This document shows positions 44,560-52,529 of a stretch of DNA of 64,000 nucleotides, one piece after another. Within the stretch, counting starts at the first letter, position 1. Every line of letters begins with the position of its first letter. The stretch is from Verrucomicrobiia bacterium (GTDB taxonomy: Bacteria > Verrucomicrobiota > Verrucomicrobiia > Limisphaerales > Fontisphaeraceae), in the NCBI GenBank assembly GCA_026414565.1, contig JAOAIT010000017.1, forward strand, positions 62,001-126,000, in the 5' to 3' direction. A program made the position numbers and the translations under genes. The notes beneath the pieces were generated by a model. That model was not told the DNA's origin. It saw only the letters and a list, made by a program, of their open reading frames with translations, and searched no databases.

Positions 44560-45972
44560 ATGAATCCCAAACGCGGACGCGCACACAAAGTTGTCCGGCC
44601 AAAGCGGCCCACAATGGCGGGGTTGGCTGATACGGCTGATCCTGGTGGTGTAACAGTAGTGGATAAATCTCCCGTGAGGCGCCGCTCGGAGTGTTTGGGT
44701 ACCTCCGATGTTTTGGAGTACCAGGCAGGTGGTTCAGGGCCGATACCTTCAGATTTGTTTGCCTTCCCTCCACCAGTACCCCAGATGGAATCCGAAAAGC
44801 CTTGCGGAATTGGAATATTCAAGGTCACATGTCAACATAAGAAGGGAGGTAAAAATCGCGAGCCAAATGAATGCGGGGTGTTACAAGTGGTGCCAGAATG
44901 CCAGTCCAATATTAGCTTGGATGTGACATTTTGTGAAAAATTTCATTTTGCAGGCAGTAAAGCATGGGGGGGTAACGAGGAGATTTACATGGAGGTCAAG
45001 AGCAAAGACGGCCAGCCGGTCAACCGCAAGCAGACCTGTTTGACAAATGGCGTACCACCTAGTGAAAGTATGTGGAAGAATGGCGCCAAGCGCACAGAGG
45101 TGGTGCCCGCTCCAATTAATAATGATTTATGGCTGATTGATGCTGATCCGGATATCTACATGGCATATGGTCGCGGCTGTGATGATGTATACCATGCAGT
45201 TCGAATTGAAGTATTTCCCAGTCAGCAATATCAACTAGATTTTGATTTGGATTCTATTGATGATCTTGCTGATGACATAAACAAAGACTTGAAAAAACTA
45301 TGCACTTATACTTTCGGTATTATAGAAATATTTCCACAGATTGCGCCAGCGGCTGGCAGTTGTGATGTCAAGTGGGGCTGGGCCGAGAATGACGATTGGC
45401 GGGTATTTCACTTAGTGGAGGTTAATGCCGCTCTTCGGCCCATGTGTGGCGTTAGCCTCGAGATCCTGCTTAGCTTGGTAACATTAGTTGCTGCCAAGGT
45501 GGGAATACCTCCGGTATTCACGAAAAATGTCATTCGCAAATATTTAGCTGATATTTATCTTCAAGTGGGTATTGGCGTATCAACATTTCTTGAAGGCAGT
45601 ATAACCGGGAAATTCTTCCGTCATGGAAAGGATGAACTAAGCGGCAGCGTGCGGATTGGCGCCGAGGGTAATGTAACAGTCACTCTATGTGCCCGTATTG
45701 GCCACGAGTCCGTTGTTTCAGTCCAAGTTGAGGGGGGCGGAGAAACGGGTTTGAGCGGTCAGAATGAGTTAGAATTGAATAAAGATGGGCTCTTTTTATC
45801 TCCTAAGATTGAGATTGGCGGGCTTGAGGTATTTGTTGGGGTTGAACTAAAAGCATTCAAGTTCGAAATACTTTCCGGAGAGTTGAGATGGCAGATATTC
45901 GAGCCTTTCCAAGTATTTCCAAACCCTAATAGGCCCTTTGAACCTTACCGGCTATGTGGAAAGGACCGTTAA
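44560..45972 (+). CDS. Unknown VgrG-linked protein, candidate effector or adaptor
   Basis: 470 residues starting eight bases after vgrG. The first 80 residues are basic then proline-rich (LFAFPPPVPQM). Residues about 82-200 are Cys-rich beta segments (CGIGIFKVTCQHKK, CGVLQVVPECQ, DVTFCEKF). The second half is mostly beta strands with regular alternation (SITGKFFRHGKDELSGSVRIGAEG, GLEVFVGVELKAFKFEI), like a small barrel or sandwich. There is a hydrophobic stretch at LEILLSLVTLVAAKVGIP. I recognise no family. Position directly after vgrG argues for a cargo loaded on the spike or an adaptor. Confidence 0.6.
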   Translation: MNPKRGRAHKVVRPKRPTMAGLADTADPGGVTVVDKSPVRRRSECLGTSDVLEYQAGGSGPIPSDLFAFPPPVPQMESEKPCGIGIFKVTCQHKKGGKNREPNECGVLQVVPECQSNISLDVTFCEKFHFAGSKAWGGNEEIYMEVKSKDGQPVNRKQTCLTNGVPPSESMWKNGAKRTEVVPAPINNDLWLIDADPDIYMAYGRGCDDVYHAVRIEVFPSQQYQLDFDLDSIDDLADDINKDLKKLCTYTFGIIEIFPQIAPAAGSCDVKWGWAENDDWRVFHLVEVNAALRPMCGVSLEILLSLVTLVAAKVGIPPVFTKNVIRKYLADIYLQVGIGVSTFLEGSITGKFFRHGKDELSGSVRIGAEGNVTVTLCARIGHESVVSVQVEGGGETGLSGQNELELNKDGLFLSPKIEIGGLEVFVGVELKAFKFEILSGELRWQIFEPFQVFPNPNRPFEPYRLCGKDR

Positions 45973-46000
45973 CAAAAACTTGGAGCTAGATAATAAAAAT

Positions 46001-46780
46001 ATGCCTGGCACCTCTTACACCTGCTTATATGTTGAATTAAAACATTTGATGGCTTATATTAAGTTGAATGGCGCTCCTTTATATCGCGACCCAAATGGAG
46101 TAGGGCTTAAGTCGGTTCGAACTGTAAATGAATGGATAATGCCCGGCAAAAACCAAATTAGTACATTCTGGCATTGGCCCACGGAAGTGGCATATAAACC
46201 GGGTATTGCGAGAGCTAATGTTTCAGTATTTGTATCTGATCCTGAGTCAACCATACCCAAGCCGTTGCACATCCTAGCCCAACATCGATGGCCGATGCCT
46301 GACAAACCAGAGGCGTACCCATACGAATCCAGTTCAATATTCGAATTGCCTGGGAATCCTCCTACTCGCTTGTGGGTTGACGCTGAACCTTTGCCCGATA
46401 AGTTGTCCCCCAGGGATAGGCAGACCGCCCTGTTGTTGGTGGAGCAGTTGGCTGACGCCATAGAACGTCAAAACCTGGATGATATTATGGTATTGGTTGA
46501 CTATAAAATCCGTGAGGACGCTTTAGCTAACGGTCATGATCTGGAGCATTTACGCCAGAGCATGCGTGAGCAATATCAATTTGTTCTAGAAGAGCCAGGG
46601 CTAAAACGGCAGGTCTTACCGGCTGATTCATTAAATTGTATGGTCATAGGTGGAAACAAACTGGCACGTGTGCAGCAGGCTAATTGGGAGGAGGCGCTGA
46701 TATATCACTCCGAGTCCTGCCGTTTTAAATTTGATATCTATGTTGCGAAGATTGAAGGAAAATGGCTAATTGTCCGTTAG
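46001..46780 (+). CDS. Unknown protein with NTF2-like C-terminal half, VgrG/PAAR-linked
   Basis: 259 residues from ATG at 46001; a longer frame from 45938 would overlap the previous gene. The N-terminal part is beta-rich (LYVELKHLMAYIKLNGAPLY, ARANVSVFV). The C-terminal 110 residues (VEQLADAIERQNLDDIMVLVDYKIREDA, then strands ending IYVAKIEGKWLIVR) have the helix-plus-sheet order of SnoaL/NTF2-like domains. It could be an immunity protein or chaperone for the protein encoded upstream, but this is inferred only from position. Confidence 0.55.
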   Translation: MPGTSYTCLYVELKHLMAYIKLNGAPLYRDPNGVGLKSVRTVNEWIMPGKNQISTFWHWPTEVAYKPGIARANVSVFVSDPESTIPKPLHILAQHRWPMPDKPEAYPYESSSIFELPGNPPTRLWVDAEPLPDKLSPRDRQTALLLVEQLADAIERQNLDDIMVLVDYKIREDALANGHDLEHLRQSMREQYQFVLEEPGLKRQVLPADSLNCMVIGGNKLARVQQANWEEALIYHSESCRFKFDIYVAKIEGKWLIVR

Positions 46781-46808
46781 ATAGAACTCCGCCCTATTCA
46801 TTCACGTT

Positions 46809-47138
46809 ATGCCCCCAGCTGCGAGAATTGGAGATATGCACACATGTCCGATGGTGAACCCGGGTGCACCGCCTATTCCACACGTTGGAGGACCAATAAC
46901 GGGCCCCGGCGTTGCCAACGTGCTTATTGGTGGCCGTCCTGCTGCCTGTCAGGGAGATATGTGCCTTTGCGTGGGGCCACCCGACACTATAATTCGAGGT
47001 TCAACTACCGTTTTAATTGGAAACAGGATGGCCGCCCGAATGGGAGATAATACTGCCCATGGTGGGGCCATTGTGAGCGGTTGTCCAACGGTATTGATTG
47101 GAAATGCAGCGGGAGCGACTGGCGGCAGAGCCGCTTAG
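46809..47138 (+). CDS. PAAR-domain spike tip protein
   Basis: 109 residues, a stand-alone PAAR domain. MPPAARIGDMHTCPM and the repeats GVANVLIGGRPAACQGD, IIRGSTTVLIGNRMAARMGD and CPTVLIGNAAGA are the beta-cone motifs; His and Cys residues for the zinc site are present. It sharpens the VgrG spike. There is no C-terminal toxin extension. Confidence 0.95.
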   Translation: MPPAARIGDMHTCPMVNPGAPPIPHVGGPITGPGVANVLIGGRPAACQGDMCLCVGPPDTIIRGSTTVLIGNRMAARMGDNTAHGGAIVSGCPTVLIGNAAGATGGRAA

Positions 47139-47540
47139 GCCATGATAAAAGGGACGGATGATTAGAGGGAAGCATTTGTTTGTAAAGTGCCATTTGCCCT
47201 GAGCAAACTGCTTTAAGAGAGGTCTCATTTTTGGACGGAAATTAAAAAAATAGCCGAGAAATATGGTCAAGCCTTATTGTGAAGAGCTGGGAGGGTCCTC
47301 TCGGTAGGGTGGACCGTACCCAAGCTTACGATGCTTTCCCTCATTTGTTTGTAGATGAGTCAAATGGATCAACTATGAAAATGGAATGCTCTGGCGGTCT
47401 GCAGCGCAGGCAACATGCTTGGGCGTACGGTTGGGAAGATTGCACAAACAACCTAGAATAACGGGTGTGCCCATGAATTCAATTAGCTAAAATACCCACC
47501 ATTTGGCCTATGCAAGAAGTGACTCTTGATATGACTTAAA
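47139..47540. other. 402-base gap after the PAAR gene
   Basis: No gene with recognisable features. A 60-codon frame at 47279-47461 (GTG start) has no ribosome site or known motif and I would not call it. The position, directly after PAAR, is where effector/immunity genes are often gained and lost, so this may be the remnant of one. Confidence 0.5.
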
Positions 47541-48275
47541 ATGGTTGCTTCAGCAGCAGAAAATTCTGAATCATTGCCTGATTGGGGCTACTTAAGCCCC
47601 ACAGCCCGAAAGATTGCAAAGCTGGGCCGGACGCCCTGTGAGCAGGCTAGGGCACTCAATCAGCAGCAGCTTTCGTATGACGCAGTTAAGGCACTGGCGT
47701 ATGGTTTGCCGGAACAAAAGGCCGTTACGTGGGCATGTGCCAGTGCGGAAAGAGTGGCGAATCCCGCCAACACTGCCGATGGGGAAGCACTCCACGCGGC
47801 CAAGCAATGGGCGATGAATCCGACCCCCGAGGGGCAAAAGGCTGCCGCCGAAGCTGCTGCGAAAACCGGTTTTCAGACGCCCGCCGCTTGGGCGGCGCAA
47901 AGTGCGGCGTGGGCTGGTTCTGGTGCTGGATTAACTGCCCAAGCGGTTGTAGGGGCGGTGATGCTGGCTGCCGCGCAGGCTGGCAAACCAATTCCAGCCA
48001 GTGGAGGAATCTTACCTCCTTCGCCAAGCCTAAAAGCACCCGCGATAGACCCTGGCTTGGTGACGGATATGAAAATGCCGGTTCAAAAATTGCCGGCGAC
48101 CAGCTTAACTGAGATTTCACAAGTGCCCGATATGGGGCCTGATGGTTTAAGCCTGACGCTGGAACAACGGAGAGAGATGGCAAAGAATGTTGAACCATTT
48201 CTAGATTTAGGTTGCGATGTAGGGCAGGGCAAAGGTCCTTGGGGTTCGTCCGGCCTCATGGGTGGATTACCCTGA
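47541..48275 (+). CDS. DUF6931-like T6SS-associated protein
   Basis: 244 residues. The central region fits my memory of the DUF6931 pattern: ALAYGLPEQKAVTWACASAERVA, then AAKQWAMNPTPEGQKAAAEAAAKTGFQTPAAWAAQSAAWAGSG. Members of this family sit in T6SS loci near VgrG/PAAR and have no known activity. The protein is rich in Ala and helical, with a Pro-rich stretch before a short C-terminal tail. No signal peptide. Confidence 0.65.
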   Translation: MVASAAENSESLPDWGYLSPTARKIAKLGRTPCEQARALNQQQLSYDAVKALAYGLPEQKAVTWACASAERVANPANTADGEALHAAKQWAMNPTPEGQKAAAEAAAKTGFQTPAAWAAQSAAWAGSGAGLTAQAVVGAVMLAAAQAGKPIPASGGILPPSPSLKAPAIDPGLVTDMKMPVQKLPATSLTEISQVPDMGPDGLSLTLEQRREMAKNVEPFLDLGCDVGQGKGPWGSSGLMGGLP

Positions 48276-48285
48276 CCAAAATCTG

Positions 48286-48411
48286 ATGGCTAAGAAACGA
48301 CGCTCTTTTTCACAGATGGTGAATATTGGACAGAAGTTTCTGCTGCGGGACCTGCAGCTTGAGAAGCGGCTAATATTTGAGCTTGACAGTGGCCTTCAAT
48401 TGCTTCACTAG
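48286..48411 (+). CDS. Small basic protein of 41 residues, uncertain
   Basis: ATG at 48286 to TAG at 48409-48411, ten bases after the DUF6931-like gene. The sequence starts MAKKRRSFSQMVNIGQKFLL and ends in a hydrophobic/acidic helix (LIFELDSGLQLLH). It could be an amphipathic helix protein translated with its upstream neighbour. Evidence is only spacing and composition. Confidence 0.35.
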   Translation: MAKKRRSFSQMVNIGQKFLLRDLQLEKRLIFELDSGLQLLH

Positions 48412-48451
48412 GGAATTTAGGCTAATCAAAATAACATTAAAAATCAAAAAT

Positions 48452-48964
48452 ATGAAAAAATTAATGAGTTGGGCAGTCATTTGCCTAAACATGGCCTTGG
48501 TCGCCATTTTCACCGGCGGTTGCGCGAGGGCTCCCAAACCTAAACCGCTTAATGTATGCATTTTGAAGAAAAATGTGGGGCAAATTGAGGTTGACCTGGT
48601 GGCAGTCCCTTTGGCCATGGTTGAAAAGGTGCAATCCATGAACGTTGACGAATGGTTTGACAATCCCAAGGGATTGCGGCAAACCTTTAAGGAGAAAGGG
48701 CTGCTTCGTGAACTGAAGTTGCCTGAGGGGGAAAAGTTTCAATTGCGCTCACAAGATCCTGAGTGGGGTAAATGGATCAGGAATTATGGAGTCACCCACC
48801 TAGTCATATTGGCAGACTTGAATCGACAGGTGGTAAAGAAAAATATGCAAAGCGATATTCGCATGTCTATTATTGACCTGCGAAATCCAGCATACAAAAA
48901 GGCAGAGTTGATCAATGTCGAAGTTGTGCGTGATGCGGCTGCGCTGATTACGACGCAAAGATAA
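48452..48964 (+). CDS. tssJ: T6SS lipoprotein, TssJ-like
   Basis: 170 residues from ATG at 48452. A lipoprotein signal is clear (MKKLMSW...IFTGGC, with Cys24 as lipidation site), so it should sit in the outer membrane facing the periplasm. VDLVAVPLAMVEKVQSMNVDEWF, then WGKWIRNYGVTHLVILADL, match the layout of the divergent TssJ type in which the chain ends in a conserved LVILADL strand. It is the only lipoprotein in the locus, and TssJ is otherwise missing, which supports the call. It lies far from tssKLM, at the other end of the cluster. Confidence 0.75.
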   Translation: MKKLMSWAVICLNMALVAIFTGGCARAPKPKPLNVCILKKNVGQIEVDLVAVPLAMVEKVQSMNVDEWFDNPKGLRQTFKEKGLLRELKLPEGEKFQLRSQDPEWGKWIRNYGVTHLVILADLNRQVVKKNMQSDIRMSIIDLRNPAYKKAELINVEVVRDAAALITTQR

Positions 48965-49003
48965 CCCATAGATTTTGTCGGCTGCAAAGGCCATAGCAAC
49001 TGC

Positions 49004-49735
49004 GTGCGCGATTTGTTTGAACCATACATCATATCCAAGGAGGTGCCTGAGGGCTTCGAGGTATTTCACCGTGACGATCACGGGAGACAAAATCGTTTAT
49101 TATTACGTTTTGCAATTCGGTCGCAGCAGTTACCTCAAGGTTTGAAAGCGGGTGAGACCGAGGCGGAACGAGTCATTGAGGCCATCAAGTGTCAGCAGAA
49201 GGTAGTTTTGCTGGGGGCAAAGCACCTGGCCCCAATATATTACTTCCATGAAGACGAGCGTGGCATCTGGTACGTAACTGACCGGTTTCGCGGCACGGTA
49301 GAGGACTGGGTTACCTCCGGCTGCAATCACACGCGTATTTATACTGTGGTCTCGGATGTTCTCGCTGGCCTCAGCGAATTAATGAGGAAATCGAGTCCAC
49401 CCCGCGGACATGGGAACCTACAGACCAGCACTGTTTTTTATCAGCGGGGAACTTGGCTAAAACGTGAGCGTTATGTCTTGTCGGATCTAAAGCCACTGCC
49501 TGCACATGCTAATATGGATGATGTGATAGGCAATGACTTGCAGGCATTGGCTAAAATAATTTATCTTCTTATAAAAGGCCAGCCGCTTCCTGACGAATCC
49601 TTAAATCCGGAAGAGGAGTGGAGTTCACTCAGCGACCTGCGTAAAAGGCGTTTCACCAAAGCTCAGGCGTTGCATTGGTTCCAAAAGTGCAATCAACTTT
49701 GCAACCATGGCTACCACCAATCAACAACGGCTTGA
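49004..49735 (+). CDS. Degenerate protein kinase-like protein (PpkA cytoplasmic half)
   Basis: 243 residues from GTG at 49004. The layout is that of a Ser/Thr kinase: LAPIYYFHEDERGIWYVTDRF as the hinge region, VVSDVLAGLSELM as helix E, GHGNLQTSTVFYQ where the catalytic loop HRDLxxxN should be, and VLSDLKPL where DFG should be. The catalytic Asp of HRD is replaced and no Gly-rich loop or VAIK lysine is seen. It is therefore most likely a pseudokinase. It overlaps by 29 bases the following membrane/FGE-like gene, and together they look like a PpkA cut in two. Confidence 0.6.
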   Translation: MRDLFEPYIISKEVPEGFEVFHRDDHGRQNRLLLRFAIRSQQLPQGLKAGETEAERVIEAIKCQQKVVLLGAKHLAPIYYFHEDERGIWYVTDRFRGTVEDWVTSGCNHTRIYTVVSDVLAGLSELMRKSSPPRGHGNLQTSTVFYQRGTWLKRERYVLSDLKPLPAHANMDDVIGNDLQALAKIIYLLIKGQPLPDESLNPEEEWSSLSDLRKRRFTKAQALHWFQKCNQLCNHGYHQSTTA

Positions 49736-52529
49736 GCAGTTTGCTCGCCAGTATAAGCCTCGCTGGTCTTATAATACGCTCCCTATACTAGGCGGCGCAA
49801 TCGGCCTCTTGTTGTTTGGGTGCATTTTCTGGATTTTCTTAACTGATGTTCGGTTCCAAGTCCATCCACCGCTTATGACTGTTGTTTCGGGGGAGCAGGT
49901 AAATTTTCGATGTGAAGTAAAGGGGCTGCTAGTTAACAGTGAAGTCCTACAGATTAAGTTTCCCAACGAAGCGGAAACCGACTTCGGCGTTCTAACAACA
50001 AACAGGAAACTATGTCGGATCATTTATGATTGTGTGTTTAAGGCTCCGAATTATCCTCCTGGCCGCCACAAATATCGCATTGAGTGCAAGAAGGGAAAAA
50101 GAATGGTAGGTTCACAGACAGTTGAGATTGAAGTGATGGGAGTGGCAGCGCTTGAATTTGTTGGCTTGGCTGACCTATATGAGCTTACCGAAGGGGCAAG
50201 CCATGAAATATCATTCAAGATCCGCAGGCGAGATTCCAAAATGCTGCAGATTAGCAATATTTCCATTAGTTTTTTCACCAACCTCTACCTGGAAACGAAA
50301 ACAGCCTCACCGATCCTTATTGATGGATATTCACTTCAGTTAACTAACATTATTCGTCCAAGAGCCGGATGCTTTACAAATGTGGAGGAATATCAGATCC
50401 CGATATGCGTTATCCATGGGGAGGGCACATACTCAAATATCCTGCGTGTAAGGGTGAGCCCAGCCATTGCGCTACAAAAGCTGAATAATATAACCGCATT
50501 AGAGGGAGAAACACTAGATATAAGTATCATGGTAAAATCGGAATTAAAGAACCTATCATACGAAATAGTCCAACAACCAAAACGTGGTATTATTGCTGAC
50601 AAGACTGGCCGTGTTGTTAATGGTCTCATAAATATTAGATACCACAGTCCTATATATTCTTCGGATATGTGTGACAGTTTTTGCATCAGGGCGTTTGATT
50701 CAAATTGCACTTCAGGAACTGAGTGTTTAAATGTGATTATAAAAAGTAACAAGCCACCAAGGATGGTCAATCATACAATTCCAAGAGAAATAAAAGTCAA
50801 CGAGACTAAACAATTCCACATCGAGCTGGAGGATGAACGGGTTATAAATAAAACGAATCTTACATGGCAAGTTAATTCATTCCAAATTAATGAAATATAC
50901 GACTCAGGTGAAATCCAAAAAAATAAATATTATTTTTTATTAACCGCTCCATCAAGGGCAGGTGAGCACTGGCTTCGGTTTATAATCGATGATGGAGTGT
51001 GGAGGACAACAAATAATATGCCTATATGGGTCACAGACACGCAAGTCATAACTATCCCTGATAATGTCAAAGTTGTTGAGAATGGTAGTACAAATATAAT
51101 ATTCTCTATTATGCATTCGGATGGAAATAAAATGACAGATTACGAAATAGAGCTTGAGAACAATGATACAAAGGAATACAGGGCAGTAACTCATGGCAAT
51201 AGAGAGGTCACCATAAATGGAAAAGAAATGGGGACAAATATTCTTTCTGTACACGTAAGAAATGGCAACACATCATTGACCTCAATGGTGACTATCGCTG
51301 TCGTGCCATGGATCGTTGCATCCAATGCAACAACAACCGTACTTGCAGGAGAAAGTAGTGTAATAAAGATATCGGTTGGAAGCAGTCGAACCAATGGTCT
51401 TGTTTATGAGTTAATCGGGGAGACAAAATTGGGCAACTTTGAAACTAATGGAAACTTCAATTTGGAAGGAAATATAGCAGAAATTCCTTATAACGCTAAA
51501 AAGGATATGTGGGGATATGAGAATATTTCATGGAGAGCAAAAGGATACGGAAACACCTCCGAATTGGCACGCATTTCAATCAAAGTTGAAAAAAATGAAC
51601 GTCCAATAATCATTAATGCTACCACGAATGTTTTTTTAATAATGGATTCGCTAATCGAAACAAACCTTCCAGTGACATTCAATGATGACCAACAGAAAAT
51701 TTTTAATACCAACGTCATCACACAACCGGAGGGCATCTGCTCGGCAAAGCTTTCGTTTGACAATGGAGAGAGAAATGTAGTAATTAACGCTTTGGCTGCT
51801 GGAGATGCAAAGGTAATAATAACAGCCTCAGATGGAGTATGGTCGGCAACAAATATAATATTCGTAACGGTAAAGCAAACGGAGCCCAAGGAAAGCCGGT
51901 ATTTAGATTCCTTATGGACAAATGAAATTGGCATGATATTCGTATGGGTGGACGGGTTGCCAGGGGGAGGCAAATGGGATGATATAAAGACTAATGGGGC
52001 ATGGGTTGGTAAAGCAAAGGTAACGTATGAGCAGTATAAGAAGGGTATAGAGCTATTAAAGAAGGTTATCGGTGGGGAGGCCATCCCTGTTTTGCCTGCT
52101 CAAATTAAGAACCCATCACAACTGACGAACACCTACGAGAAAGTTGAGAATAATGCTGTGCATAATATAAGTCCTATAGACGCGGCACAATATTGTGCTA
52201 TCCTTAACACGAATATACCACCCAGAGATCTTCAATGGAAATATGATTTATTAAATACAACACAGGCCCAGTGGTGTGGGATTGCAGTGAGGGGAAGGGA
52301 GGACAATATAACGAACATTAAAAATCAGAATAGGACGACAATAAATCTAGAAGGAATTGATGCCTGGCCCTTCGAGTGGCTACATAAAATCAACGCCTAT
52401 TCAGAGAAAGGTAAGTTAAGTTATCGGTGGACCCGAGTCAATCCTAATAATAGTGAGTACACCCTAGGAGGTGGTATGGCAAACACCAACGCAGGTATGC
52501 GGTTGGTTATTCTACCTATGCCCAAGTAG
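49707..52529 (+). CDS. Membrane-anchored Ig-like/FGE-like protein (PpkA periplasmic half)
   Basis: 940 residues. A short cytoplasmic N-terminus, one membrane helix (LPILGGAIGLLLFGCIFWIFLTD, 26-48), a long array of Ig/cadherin-like domains (about 50-730), then a reduced FGE-fold domain (about 740-940: MIFVWVDGLPGGGKWDDI, GAWVGKAKVTYEQYKKGI, WCGIAVRGRE, ending GMRLVIL). The start and end motifs are shared with the TagF-fusion protein at 26948-30214, so the two probably come from one ancestral sensor part. The usual Cys pair for formylglycine chemistry is absent. DNA is AT-rich. It runs tail to tail into the minus-strand gene with an 18-base overlap. Confidence 0.7.
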   Translation: MATTNQQRLEQFARQYKPRWSYNTLPILGGAIGLLLFGCIFWIFLTDVRFQVHPPLMTVVSGEQVNFRCEVKGLLVNSEVLQIKFPNEAETDFGVLTTNRKLCRIIYDCVFKAPNYPPGRHKYRIECKKGKRMVGSQTVEIEVMGVAALEFVGLADLYELTEGASHEISFKIRRRDSKMLQISNISISFFTNLYLETKTASPILIDGYSLQLTNIIRPRAGCFTNVEEYQIPICVIHGEGTYSNILRVRVSPAIALQKLNNITALEGETLDISIMVKSELKNLSYEIVQQPKRGIIADKTGRVVNGLINIRYHSPIYSSDMCDSFCIRAFDSNCTSGTECLNVIIKSNKPPRMVNHTIPREIKVNETKQFHIELEDERVINKTNLTWQVNSFQINEIYDSGEIQKNKYYFLLTAPSRAGEHWLRFIIDDGVWRTTNNMPIWVTDTQVITIPDNVKVVENGSTNIIFSIMHSDGNKMTDYEIELENNDTKEYRAVTHGNREVTINGKEMGTNILSVHVRNGNTSLTSMVTIAVVPWIVASNATTTVLAGESSVIKISVGSSRTNGLVYELIGETKLGNFETNGNFNLEGNIAEIPYNAKKDMWGYENISWRAKGYGNTSELARISIKVEKNERPIIINATTNVFLIMDSLIETNLPVTFNDDQQKIFNTNVITQPEGICSAKLSFDNGERNVVINALAAGDAKVIITASDGVWSATNIIFVTVKQTEPKESRYLDSLWTNEIGMIFVWVDGLPGGGKWDDIKTNGAWVGKAKVTYEQYKKGIELLKKVIGGEAIPVLPAQIKNPSQLTNTYEKVENNAVHNISPIDAAQYCAILNTNIPPRDLQWKYDLLNTTQAQWCGIAVRGREDNITNIKNQNRTTINLEGIDAWPFEWLHKINAYSEKGKLSYRWTRVNPNNSEYTLGGGMANTNAGMRLVILPMPK

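Noticed and set aside
47279-47461. 60-codon GTG frame as a gene
   Set aside because: No ribosome site, family or membrane features; not better than chance.
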